Below, piece after piece: positions 52,024 to 60,163 of a stretch of DNA of 64,000 nucleotides. The notes below the pieces were generated by a model that saw only the letters and a program-made list of their open reading frames with translations, made no database searches and was not told the DNA's origin. The stretch is from UMGS1696 sp964623635 (GTDB taxonomy: Bacteria; Bacillota; Clostridia; Oscillospirales; CAG-272). The DNA lies in contig CAZUUA010000005.1 in assembly GCA_964623635.1 (NCBI GenBank), forward strand, positions 1 through 64,000, read 5' to 3'. Position numbers and translations under genes: made by a program. Positions within the stretch are counted from its first letter, which is position 1. Every line of letters begins with the position of its first letter.

Positions 52024-52052
52024 TTGACTTCTCTGGTGGAGCATGGTATAAT
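52024..52052 (+). promoter_or_regulatory. Promoter of the GH29 gene
   Basis: TTGACT (52024-52029) and TATAAT (52047-52052), 17-bp spacer. The flanks CCC-TTGACT-TC and CATGG-TATAAT are the same as in the promoter at 55424. Confidence 0.85.
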
Positions 52053-52086
52053 AGTACCAAAAAGTGGTGTTCTATGGAGGTATGAT

Positions 52087-53112
52087 ATGACAAATCACGA
52101 ATGGTTCAAGCAGGCCGGTTATGGGATGATGGTGCATTTTGGGCTGTATTCCCTGCTGGGTGGCGAATACAAAGGCAGACGAGTCCAGTCCTATGCCGAA
52201 TGGGCACAGTCCTATTTTGCCATTCCCAATGTCGAATATGAGCAGTTGGCGCATATTTTCAATCCCATTTATTTTAACGCAGACGAATGGATCTCTCTTG
52301 CCAAGCGTGCCGGGATGCAATATTTCGTGATCACATCCAAGCATCACGAAGGCTTTGCCCTGTTCGATTCTGCCGTGGACAGCTTCAATATGAAGAAGGC
52401 CACCCCCTTTGGCAGAGACATCATTGCAGAGCTGGCTGAAGCTTGCTACAAGTACGGCATCAAATTGGGTCTGTACTATTCCCAGGAGCTGGACTGGCAT
52501 CATCCTCACGGCGGCGGCTATAACCACACCACCGGTTGTGCCGGTACCGGTTGGTACAACTGCTGGGACTTCCCCAGCAAGAAAGGCAAGGATTTCTCCA
52601 TTTGCTTTGAAGAAAAGATCAAGCCGCAGGTACAGGAGATCCTGACGAACTACGGGGATCTGTGCCTGATCTGGTTCGATACGCCCGGTGTCATCACCAA
52701 GGAGCAAAGTCTGGAGCTGCACAGCATGATCAAAAAATACCAGCCGGATTGCCTGATCAATTCCCGGATCGGCAACGGTGCCTACGACTATGTTTCTCTG
52801 GGCGACAATGAGATCCCGAAAGCACTGCCGGATGCATCCGCTGCCCAAAACGACGGGGATATGAACAGTCTGGGTGGCTTCAAGTATTCGCCGTACGGAC
52901 TGTACGAAACGGCTGGCACCATGAACCATTCCTGGGGCTTCCGGTATTACGACCACAACTGGCTCACACCGGAACAGATCACAGCCAACCGCAAGCACCT
53001 GAACGAGCTGGGTATCAACTACCTGCTCAACGTAGGACCGGACGGTCTGGGTCGGATCCCGTCCTTCTGTGAGGAGAATTTGCTGAAAGCCGCAGAGCTC
53101 TACAACCAATAA
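52087..53112 (+). CDS. Alpha-L-fucosidase (GH29)
   Basis: Retaining exo-glycosidase that releases terminal L-fucose. 341 residues from ATG at 52087 with TGGAGG upstream; the open frame to 51634 covers the tRNA and promoter and is not coding. The GH29 barrel has MVHFGLYSLLGGE, the substrate histidines in TSKHHEGF (85-87), and the nucleophile D198 in LIWFDTPG; INYLLNVGPDGLG near the end is also typical. No signal peptide, so it acts inside the cell. The beta-sandwich domain found in longer GH29 enzymes is lacking. Confidence 0.9.
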   Translation: MTNHEWFKQAGYGMMVHFGLYSLLGGEYKGRRVQSYAEWAQSYFAIPNVEYEQLAHIFNPIYFNADEWISLAKRAGMQYFVITSKHHEGFALFDSAVDSFNMKKATPFGRDIIAELAEACYKYGIKLGLYYSQELDWHHPHGGGYNHTTGCAGTGWYNCWDFPSKKGKDFSICFEEKIKPQVQEILTNYGDLCLIWFDTPGVITKEQSLELHSMIKKYQPDCLINSRIGNGAYDYVSLGDNEIPKALPDASAAQNDGDMNSLGGFKYSPYGLYETAGTMNHSWGFRYYDHNWLTPEQITANRKHLNELGINYLLNVGPDGLGRIPSFCEENLLKAAELYNQ

Positions 53113-53152
53113 GGTTTCGCAAAGAGCCATATATAACATAGGAGGTATGACC

Positions 53153-53734
53153 ATGCAGCAGCTGAAAATGATGAAGCGGATGGGTGAGGTGAAGCCGTAT
53201 CCGCTGCACGAGGATTATTTCATCCGCAACATTGACGAAAATGCACCCGGTGAGATCGACACCTGGGTGGAGATTTGCAAAAACCAGCTCATGGGTGAGG
53301 ATGCAAACCGGGAGACCTACACCAATTGCATCACGAATATGCCGCTTCTGGTGCCAGAGACGGATGTGTTTCTGGTGTGCGAAAAGGCTACGGGTCGACC
53401 GGTGGCTACGCTGACGGCCCACATTCGGGACACCGGCGACGGCTGGATCCACATGGTGGGTTCGCTGCCGGAGGTACGTGGCAAAAAGATCGGTCATGCC
53501 ATGCTGGCACACGGACTGGCTCGGCTTGCCAAGGCTGGGGTACCCCGCGTTTGGCTCAGCACCGATGACTGGCGCCGTCCTGCCATCAAGACCTACCTGA
53601 CCGCCGGCTTTTGTCCGGTGATCTTCGAAGACACCTCCGAAGATGCCGTACCGCTTGAAGACCGGTGGGAAGTGATCCTTTCCGAGATGGGCTGGGACAA
53701 GCGGGAGTATTATTACCAAGGCAAGGATTGCTAA
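53153..53734 (+). CDS. GNAT-family N-acetyltransferase
   Basis: 193 residues from ATG at 53153, seven bases after GGAGG (the ATG at 53147 is too close to it). The acetyl-CoA motif is LPEVRGKKIGHAMLAHGL (about 103-120), followed by VWLSTDDWRRPAIKTYLTAGF. Substrate unknown. Downstream of the fucosidase gene by 40 bp and upstream of a terminator, so probably co-transcribed with it. Confidence 0.88.
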   Translation: MQQLKMMKRMGEVKPYPLHEDYFIRNIDENAPGEIDTWVEICKNQLMGEDANRETYTNCITNMPLLVPETDVFLVCEKATGRPVATLTAHIRDTGDGWIHMVGSLPEVRGKKIGHAMLAHGLARLAKAGVPRVWLSTDDWRRPAIKTYLTAGFCPVIFEDTSEDAVPLEDRWEVILSEMGWDKREYYYQGKDC

Positions 53735-53759
53735 GATAGACAATTGCCGATTTAGATAT

Positions 53760-53793
53760 AACACCACACGGTACTTACGGTGTGGTGTTTTTT
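53760..53793 (+). terminator. Terminator of the GH29-GNAT unit
   Basis: AACACCACAC and GTGTGGTGTT, perfect 10-bp stem, then TTTT. Confidence 0.88.
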
Positions 53794-53798
53794 GCTGC

Positions 53799-53824
53799 AC
53801 GTAGGCAGTGGCGGCGCATACACT
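53799..53824 (+). promoter_or_regulatory. Candidate SigK-type promoter of dpaAB
   Basis: AC (53799-53800), 16 bases, then CATACACT (53817-53824), resembling SigK boxes (AC and CATAnnnTA). No TTGACA/TATAAT pair is seen before dpaA. Confidence 0.35.
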
Positions 53825-53855
53825 GGTACCAAAGCCTTATGCGAAAGGGGAACAT

Positions 53856-54770
53856 ATGCGTACCATAGAAAAAATCTCGATACTGGGCGGTGACAAACGG
53901 ACGGAGACCATTTTGGCCGGGCTCCATCATGCGTTTCCGGAGGCCGGTCTATCTGTCTGGGGCACCACCGGGGTACAGCTGCCTGCTTATGCCCACGGTG
54001 CCAAAACCTGGCAGGAGGCCATGTCCGGTGCACAAGTGGGGATCCTGCCCATTCCGGTGACACGAGACGGAGAAAATCTGACCGCCGATCCCCATGCCAA
54101 CCAGACGGTACCCCTGGATGCGCTGTGCCGTTTTTTGCGTCCGGGCAGTCTGCTGCTGGGTGGCCTGATCCCACCGATGGCCCGTCGGCTGGCACAGGAG
54201 AATGCCGTTCACTTTTTGGATTATTATGAAAACGGCGTTGTACAGACCCTCAATGCGGTGCCCACTGCCGAAGGTGCCATAGCCATTGCCATCCGGGAGC
54301 TGCCTGTGATCCTGCCGGAAGCCACCGCTGTGATCACCGGCTACGGTCGCTGTGCCAAGGCGCTCGCCGGACGTCTGCATCTGTTGGGTGCTCGTGTGAT
54401 CGTGGCAGCCCGACGACCGGAAGCCTTGGCCGAAGCTGCCTGTGACGGGTGCGAAACGGTGCTGCTGTCTACCTATTTGCAGTCTCCTCTGCCCTGTCAG
54501 ATCCTGTTCAACACCATTCCGGCACCGGTATTCACAGACGCCTGCCTGGCCGGTCTAGAGGATGGATGCGTCTTTGTGGAGCTGGCCCATGGTCTGCCGC
54601 CGACACTGGAGCTACCCGGTCACATACGCCTGATCCGTGCGCCGGGACTACCGGGAAAGACCGCACCCCATACCGCCGGTCGGATCCTTTGTGACGGCAT
54701 TTTAGAGGCTATCGGACATTGGCAGACCGAAGATAGCTCTCCGTTACAGGAACGGAGGAATGTGCTATGA
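53856..54770 (+). CDS. dpaA: Dipicolinate synthase subunit A
   Basis: With DpaB makes dipicolinic acid, the calcium chelator of the spore core, from a lysine-pathway intermediate. 304 residues from ATG at 53856 (AAAGGGG upstream); the longer frame is not needed. N-terminal domain (ISILGGDKRTE), then the dinucleotide-binding fold AVITGYGRCAKALAGRL and EALAEAACDG, with LFNTIPAPVF and VELAHGLPP. Expressed in the mother cell; overlaps dpaB by 4 bp. Confirms a spore-forming host. Confidence 0.93.
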   Translation: MRTIEKISILGGDKRTETILAGLHHAFPEAGLSVWGTTGVQLPAYAHGAKTWQEAMSGAQVGILPIPVTRDGENLTADPHANQTVPLDALCRFLRPGSLLLGGLIPPMARRLAQENAVHFLDYYENGVVQTLNAVPTAEGAIAIAIRELPVILPEATAVITGYGRCAKALAGRLHLLGARVIVAARRPEALAEAACDGCETVLLSTYLQSPLPCQILFNTIPAPVFTDACLAGLEDGCVFVELAHGLPPTLELPGHIRLIRAPGLPGKTAPHTAGRILCDGILEAIGHWQTEDSSPLQERRNVL

Positions 54771-55303
54771 AGATCGGTTATGCCTTATGCGGTTCCTATT
54801 GCACCCACGCCAAGAGCATTGCGGTGCTGGAAGGCCTGGTGGAGACCTACACGGTTGTGCCCATTCTCAGCGAAAATGTGGCGCACACGGATACACGGTT
54901 CGGGAAAGCGGCAGACCTGGTGCAGGTCCTCACTTCCCTATGCGGTCGTGCGCCCATTTGCACCATCGCCGAGGCAGAGCCACTGGGACCGGCGGAAGTG
55001 CTGGATCTATTGGTGATCGCACCCTGCACGGGAAATACGCTGGCAAAGCTGGCCCATGGAATCACGGATACGGCGGTGACCATGGCGGCCAAGGCACACC
55101 TGCGTTCCGACAGACCACTGCTGCTGGCACTGGCCACCAACGATGCCCTGTCTGCCAACCTGGGGAATATCGCCACGATGCGCAGTCGGAAGCACGTATA
55201 TTTTGTGCCGCTTGCCATGGACGATCCGGTACACAAGCCCCATTCGCTGGTGGCCGATTTTTCGTCCATTCCCGGTGAGATCGACAAGCTGCTGCATAGA
55301 TAA
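54767..55303 (+). CDS. dpaB: Dipicolinate synthase subunit B
   Basis: 178-residue flavoprotein-like subunit of dipicolinate synthase. Starts MKIGYALCGSYCTHAKSI, with the family's VVPILSENV and DLLVIAPCTGNTLAKLAHGITDT. The ATG overlaps the dpaA stop (ATGA), so the two are made together. A hairpin follows. Confidence 0.93.
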   Translation: MKIGYALCGSYCTHAKSIAVLEGLVETYTVVPILSENVAHTDTRFGKAADLVQVLTSLCGRAPICTIAEAEPLGPAEVLDLLVIAPCTGNTLAKLAHGITDTAVTMAAKAHLRSDRPLLLALATNDALSANLGNIATMRSRKHVYFVPLAMDDPVHKPHSLVADFSSIPGEIDKLLHR

Positions 55304-55318
55304 CGCCTGTTCATGTAT

Positions 55319-55371
55319 GGAGGAGAAAGCATGGCATTCCCGGACACCCATCTTTCTTCTCCGCACATTTT
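55319..55371 (+). terminator. Terminator of dpaAB
   Basis: GGAGGAGAAAG (55319-55329) pairs with CTTTCTTCTCC (55352-55362) with one mismatch; a short T-run lies at 55368-55371. Confidence 0.6.
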
Positions 55372-55423
55372 CCCGGTACTTGTACCTTGGAAACCATGGA
55401 TCGGCACATTTTTCATTTTCCCC

Positions 55424-55452
55424 TTGACTTCCAACCGTAACCATGGTATAAT
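55424..55452 (+). promoter_or_regulatory. Promoter of the GtaA-like gene
   Basis: TTGACT (55424-55429) and TATAAT (55447-55452), 17-bp spacer, with the same flanks as the GH29 promoter. Confidence 0.85.
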
Positions 55453-55488
55453 GTGCCTGTACAAATACAAATTTTGGAGGTATTCCTC

Positions 55489-57459
55489 ATGCGTCTCAGA
55501 CCCCCTTCTACACCGCTGATCACCGTGGATCCCTATTTCTCCATTTGGTCTCCGGCTGACAAGCTCACCGACAAAGTGACCTGCCACTGGACCGGCAAGC
55601 CCAACACCATCGTAGGCACCGCCACCATCGACGGACAGGCCTATCGGTTCATGGGCAAGCTCCACGCCAACGATGACACCCCTGTGCTGGAACAGGTCGC
55701 TTTCGATTACGATGCCCTCTCCACCTATTACACCTTCGTGGGTGCCGGTGTGCAGCTGAAGCTGACCTTCACCACGCCTCTGCTCATGGATGATCTGGCT
55801 GTGATGACCCGTCCTGTCAGCTACCTGTTGATCGAGACTGCTTCTGCCGACGGCTGCTGCCACGATGTGACTGTCAAGCTGGCTGTCAGTGAAGAGATCT
55901 GCCTGAACACCCGGTGCCAGTCTCCTGTAGTCACCGAGATCTTCGACGTAAACGGCAAGCCTACCGTCAAGATGGGCAACAGTGTACAGAACGTGCTGAA
56001 CTGCTCCGGCGACGACGTACGTATCGACTGGGGTTACTTCTACCTGACAGCCTGCCATGGTACCGCTGCCGTGGAGACCATCAACGTGCCCTATTGTCCC
56101 CACAAGATTGGCTGGAACAAGTGGTCCGAGGCACCGGAAGACTACAAGGAAGAGACCACCTTTGTGTCTATGACCATGCCTATGCACACCTGCCACGACA
56201 ACAAGACCCTGGTGACCTTCGCTTACGACGACATCAAGTCTATCGAATATTTCGGCGAACAGCTCAACTCCTACTGGAACAAGGATGGCATGACCATCAC
56301 CGAAGCCATCGATGCGGCCTACACCGACTATGCAGCTCTGGCTGACCGTTGCCATGCCTTTGGGGAAAAGCTGTTCCACGATGCTGTACGGGCCGGCGGC
56401 GAAAAGTATGCCGAGATCTGTGAGCTCAGCTATCGGCAGGCCATTGCTGCCCACAAGCTGGTACTGGATACCGAAGGCAAGATCCTGTTCGTATCCAAGG
56501 AATGCTTCTCCAACGGCTGTGCCGCTACGGTAGACGTAAGCTATCCTTCCACGCCTTTGTTCCTGCTGTACAATCCGGAGCTGGTACGGGGTATGATGCG
56601 GCCGGTATACAAGTTCTCTCGCACCGACAAGTGGAAGTTCGACTTTGCACCACACGATGCCGGTCGGTATCCGCTGCTGAACGGCCAGCATTACGGCGAC
56701 AGACTGGAATCCCAGATGCCCGTGGAAGAATGCGGCAACCTGCTGGTGATGGCTACGGCTGTTTCTCTGGCTGACCACGAGACTGCTTTTGCCGAAGAAA
56801 ATATGGATCTGCTGGAAGCATGGGTGAAGTACCTGATCGCCAACGGCTACGACCCGGAAAACCAGCTCTGCACCGACGACTTTGCCGGTCACCTGGCACA
56901 CAACTGCAACCTGTCTCTGAAGGCCATTATGGGTATCGCCGGGCTTTCTCTGATCTATCGGATGATGGGCAGAACCGAGGATGCCGATGGTCTCATGACC
57001 GAAGCCAAGAAGATGGCCGATTCCTTTGTGGCAAGAGCGTCCAACGGCGACGGCAGCTTCCGTCTGGCCTACGACCGTCCCGGCACCTGGTCCATGAAGT
57101 ACAATGCCGTTTGGGACAAGCTGTGGGGCACCGGTCTGTTCGATCCCATGGTGATGCAGTCTGAGTTCGCTTCCTACCGCAAGCACGTGAATCCCTATGG
57201 TATGCCTCTGGACAACCGCTCCGACTACACCAAGAGCGACTGGCTGATCTGGACCGCCACCCTGGCTCAGGAAAAGGACGACTTCATCGACTTCGTAACG
57301 CCGCTGTGGAAGAGCTATCACCACTCCGAGAGCCGTGTTCCTACCACTGACTGGTATTTCACCACCACCTCTATCCAGCGTGGGTTCCAGCACCGTTCCG
57401 TTGTAGGCGGTCACTTCATGAAGCTGTTGGAAGCAAGCGGCAAGATGAAGACCAAATAA
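55489..57459 (+). CDS. GtaA-like (DUF4965/DUF5127-type) protein
   Basis: 656 residues from ATG at 55489 (TTGGAGG upstream). It begins RPPSTPLITVDPYFSIWSPADKL, the opening of the glutaminase A (GtaA) group, followed by a beta-rich N-terminal half and a helical C-terminal half containing LSYRQAIAAHK, CADDF-like LCTDDFAGHLAHNCNLSLKAI in outline, AYDRPGTWSMKYNAVWDKLW in outline and PTTDWYFTTTS. GtaA enzymes were described as glutaminases; a glycosidase role for relatives is also plausible given the six-hairpin-like fold. No signal peptide. Neighbouring fucosidase and xylosidase genes favour a role in glycan use. Confidence 0.75.
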   Translation: MRLRPPSTPLITVDPYFSIWSPADKLTDKVTCHWTGKPNTIVGTATIDGQAYRFMGKLHANDDTPVLEQVAFDYDALSTYYTFVGAGVQLKLTFTTPLLMDDLAVMTRPVSYLLIETASADGCCHDVTVKLAVSEEICLNTRCQSPVVTEIFDVNGKPTVKMGNSVQNVLNCSGDDVRIDWGYFYLTACHGTAAVETINVPYCPHKIGWNKWSEAPEDYKEETTFVSMTMPMHTCHDNKTLVTFAYDDIKSIEYFGEQLNSYWNKDGMTITEAIDAAYTDYAALADRCHAFGEKLFHDAVRAGGEKYAEICELSYRQAIAAHKLVLDTEGKILFVSKECFSNGCAATVDVSYPSTPLFLLYNPELVRGMMRPVYKFSRTDKWKFDFAPHDAGRYPLLNGQHYGDRLESQMPVEECGNLLVMATAVSLADHETAFAEENMDLLEAWVKYLIANGYDPENQLCTDDFAGHLAHNCNLSLKAIMGIAGLSLIYRMMGRTEDADGLMTEAKKMADSFVARASNGDGSFRLAYDRPGTWSMKYNAVWDKLWGTGLFDPMVMQSEFASYRKHVNPYGMPLDNRSDYTKSDWLIWTATLAQEKDDFIDFVTPLWKSYHHSESRVPTTDWYFTTTSIQRGFQHRSVVGGHFMKLLEASGKMKTK

Positions 57460-57515
57460 GAATATACGCCGAGCGAGTAACTATGCCTGCCATTTGTATC
57501 GGGCGTTAACAAGAC

Positions 57516-57556
57516 AAAAATCCTCCGCAACACTTTGATATGCGGAGGATTTATTG
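57516..57556 (+). terminator. Bidirectional terminator between the GtaA-like and MATE genes
   Basis: AAATCCTCCGCA and TGCGGAGGATTT, perfect 12-bp arms with an 11-base loop, with A- and T-rich sides. Confidence 0.88.
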
Positions 57557-57562
57557 TTTGCT

Positions 57563-58954
57563 TTATTTTTGGATCAGCTTCACCTTGTCCAGCGGTACCT
57601 TGTGGTAGTACAGCAGTGTCAGTGCGGAGCATACCAACCAGCCTGCCGGATATCCCATGGCGATGGGCAAAATGGTGTTGGAGATGAAATTGGCGACCAC
57701 GAACAGGTATATCTGCCGGAAGCATACGAAGGACAACAACATAATGATCATGGGCACCTTGGAGTTGCCGGCTCCACGGAGGGCACCGGAATACACCTGG
57801 TTCACGCAGCACAGCACGTAAAACGGTGTGATATGCCGCAGGAACAATGTGCCAAATTCACGCACAGCCGGGTCGTCGTTGAAGAATGCCACCAAATGCG
57901 GTGCGGTGATGATCACGGGAATCATGACGATCAGCGTGGCGGCAACAGACATATACAGCGCCGAGGACACGCCTTTTTTCGCCCGCTCCACGTGGCCGAT
58001 GCCCAGGTTTTGTCCCACGAAGGTGGTGGACGCCAGTGCCAAAGACTGCATGGGCAGGAAGATCAGCTGGTCGATCTTGGAGTAGGCAGTCCAGCCGGCC
58101 ATACAGCTTTCGCCGAAGAAGTTGATGTAGGATTGGACAAAAATGTTGGAGAAGGAGGTGATCATCATCTGAATGGCCGCCGGAATGCCCACACGGATGA
58201 CCTTCGCCAGCGCATCCCAGTGCATCCTTAGCTTTCGGAAGGACAGCTTGACACAGGTATCCGTGCGGAACAGGACGATCATGGTCAGCAGTGCCGACAC
58301 GCCCTGTGCAATAATGGTAGCCCAGGCAACACCGGCTACGCCCATATCAAAGGCCAGCACAAACACCAAATCCAGTACGGTATTCAGCAGTGCGGATACC
58401 ACCAAGAAATAAAAGGGTCGCTGGGAGTCGCCGATGGCACGCAGGATCCCGGAGCCGATGTTGTACAGCATCAGTCCCAGCACGCCGGAGAAATAGATGG
58501 TCAGATACGTTGTGGATTCCGGGAGCACGCCTTCCGGGGTCTTCATGAACCGCAGCATATACGGTGTCATCCAGATGCCCACGAAAGTGAAGATGATCCC
58601 CAACACCAGGGTCATGACGATGGAGGTATGTACCGTTTCGCTGACCTTGTCGTGCTTCTTGGCACCGTAATATTGGGAGATCACCACGCCGGCGCCACTG
58701 GACAGACCCATGAAAAAGCCGATAAGCATATTGATGACCGGTCCCACGGTACCAACCGCCGCAAAGGCATTTTTGGAAACGTAGTTCCCTACCACCCAGC
58801 TGTCTACGGTATTGTACAGCTGTTGGAAGATATTGCCCAGCAGCAGCGGAAAGGCAAAGCGGATCAGGTGCCCGGCGATGGAACCTTCGGTCATGTCCAC
58901 ATCCTTTTGTCGTCCGGTGGTCATATGTTTTAGTCGTTGAAGCAGTTCAGCCAT
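57563..58954 (-). CDS. MATE-family efflux transporter
   Basis: Exports cationic drugs or metabolites in exchange for Na+ or H+. 463 residues, twelve hydrophobic segments in two halves. N-terminal FPLLLGNIFQQLYNTVDSW and second-half VGIPAAIQMMITSFSNIFVQ match the MatE domains. The start at 58954 is preceded by AAGAGG. Monocistronic, with promoter at 59002-59030. Confidence 0.92.
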   Translation of the reverse strand: MAELLQRLKHMTTGRQKDVDMTEGSIAGHLIRFAFPLLLGNIFQQLYNTVDSWVVGNYVSKNAFAAVGTVGPVINMLIGFFMGLSSGAGVVISQYYGAKKHDKVSETVHTSIVMTLVLGIIFTFVGIWMTPYMLRFMKTPEGVLPESTTYLTIYFSGVLGLMLYNIGSGILRAIGDSQRPFYFLVVSALLNTVLDLVFVLAFDMGVAGVAWATIIAQGVSALLTMIVLFRTDTCVKLSFRKLRMHWDALAKVIRVGIPAAIQMMITSFSNIFVQSYINFFGESCMAGWTAYSKIDQLIFLPMQSLALASTTFVGQNLGIGHVERAKKGVSSALYMSVAATLIVMIPVIITAPHLVAFFNDDPAVREFGTLFLRHITPFYVLCCVNQVYSGALRGAGNSKVPMIIMLLSFVCFRQIYLFVVANFISNTILPIAMGYPAGWLVCSALTLLYYHKVPLDKVKLIQK

Positions 58955-59001
58955 ACAAACGTCCTCTTTCTATTTTTTAAGTCATGATCCTATGTCTTTT
59001 T

Positions 59002-59030
59002 ATAATACACCATTTTTCGCATTCCGTCAA
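59002..59030 (-). promoter_or_regulatory. Promoter of the MATE gene
   Basis: Minus-strand TTGACG (59025-59030) and TATTAT (59002-59007), 17-bp spacer, TG before the -10. Confidence 0.78.
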
Positions 59031-59059
59031 GGGGAAATCGAAAAAAATTGGGCAAATCG

Positions 59060-59116
59060 GCAAAAAAGAATGGACAAATCACCATTCTCCACTGTGGATT
59101 GTAATATTTGTCCATT
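59060..59116 (-). terminator. Terminator of the GH39-hydrolase unit
   Basis: AATGGACAAAT and ATTTGTCCATT, perfect 11-bp arms, followed on the minus strand by CTTTTTTG. Confidence 0.85.
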
Positions 59117-59126
59117 CGTATTTTTA

Positions 59127-60155
59127 TTACAGGATGTACGCCATCATCTGTTCGATTGCCGTGTCGTCCTTGCAAAGCTCGTGGGTGCCCTCGAACAGGG
59201 TGCAGGTGAACCAGTCTGCAGCAACACCGGAATTTCTACAATAGTCGTAGACCCGCTCCATCTCCGTCTGCGTGTGCGCCATGGCGAAGAGTTCGTCGTG
59301 GTCTCCCATTTGCACACACAATCGGCGTGGATAGCACAGGCACGCAACCTCGGCATCGTCGTACAGCATGGCGGCGTTCTGCCAGGTCCAGTCGGTCCAA
59401 GGGTATTCACGGCGGCTGCTGAAAAAGGAACCGGACACAGCCGAACGGATCCGGGTGTCGATGGCGGTGGTGAACAGGGTGTAGAAGCCGCCGTAGGACA
59501 GACCGATCATGCCAAAGCTGCTCTGGGTGTCCCGGAAATAGTCCAGCGCTCTCTGCAGTGCGTACACCTCTACGGCGGTGATGGAGCTGCCCACACGCTT
59601 CAGCCGGGCATCCATGGCCTGTCGGTCGTAGGGCTCACCATAGGTGTCCTTGTTCCATAACAGCAGTTGGGGTGCAAACAGATCCACCGGATAGGGCAAC
59701 AGCCGTTCCAGCATATGGTTGTAGTTGGCGGTCTGTCCCTCGTAGAAACCGGCGATGTATTCCGGCGTACCCAGACCACCATGCTGTACCAACACCAAAG
59801 GACGCTTGTCCGTGCCCTCTCGCCGAAACCACAGCCCTGTCAAAGTCACCGCCGGCAGCACCTCCATGTGGACACGCAGGATCGTGTAGTCCCCTTCTCT
59901 GCCCAGCACTTCTTCGGTGGCATTCGGTGGCGTACACGGTCTCGGTTCCGTCAGTGGCCAACCCAGCATTTGACAGAAGCGTTCTCTATGGAATGCGGCA
60001 TTCTCGAAAATATCGGCGCAGCGCCTGGTTCGTTCGACAGCAAAAGCGTCTTCCCTCGATCGGATCAAGGCTTCCAGACCGTCTCGGTACGCCGTCTTTG
60101 AGGCACGGCTATGCTCCATGGGCTCCCGAAACTGCATGGGTTCGTAGCTTGCCAT
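59127..60155 (-). CDS. Alpha/beta hydrolase (dienelactone hydrolase or acetyl-esterase like)
   Basis: 342 residues. Nucleophile elbow GLSYGG (S at about 220), acid candidate in MGDHDELF (about 290) and histidine in EGTHELCKDD (about 325) form a catalytic triad; LVLVQHGGLGTPE is the oxyanion strand. No signal peptide. It follows GH39 by 8 bp and is probably co-transcribed, so an ester on xylan-derived oligosaccharides is a reasonable but unproven substrate. GGAG lies upstream of the ATG. Confidence 0.82.
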   Translation of the reverse strand: MASYEPMQFREPMEHSRASKTAYRDGLEALIRSREDAFAVERTRRCADIFENAAFHRERFCQMLGWPLTEPRPCTPPNATEEVLGREGDYTILRVHMEVLPAVTLTGLWFRREGTDKRPLVLVQHGGLGTPEYIAGFYEGQTANYNHMLERLLPYPVDLFAPQLLLWNKDTYGEPYDRQAMDARLKRVGSSITAVEVYALQRALDYFRDTQSSFGMIGLSYGGFYTLFTTAIDTRIRSAVSGSFFSSRREYPWTDWTWQNAAMLYDDAEVACLCYPRRLCVQMGDHDELFAMAHTQTEMERVYDYCRNSGVAADWFTCTLFEGTHELCKDDTAIEQMMAYIL

Positions 60156-60163
60156 ACCAGCCT

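Noticed and set aside
51634..52086. N-terminal extension of the fucosidase by 151 codons
   Set aside because: This stretch contains a tRNA gene, its terminator and two promoters; GH29 similarity starts at 52087.
54847..57414. 855-codon open frame opposite the GtaA-like gene
   Set aside because: Its composition mirrors the strongly codon-biased plus-strand gene, it has no recognisable domain, and no promoter or ribosome-binding site serves it.
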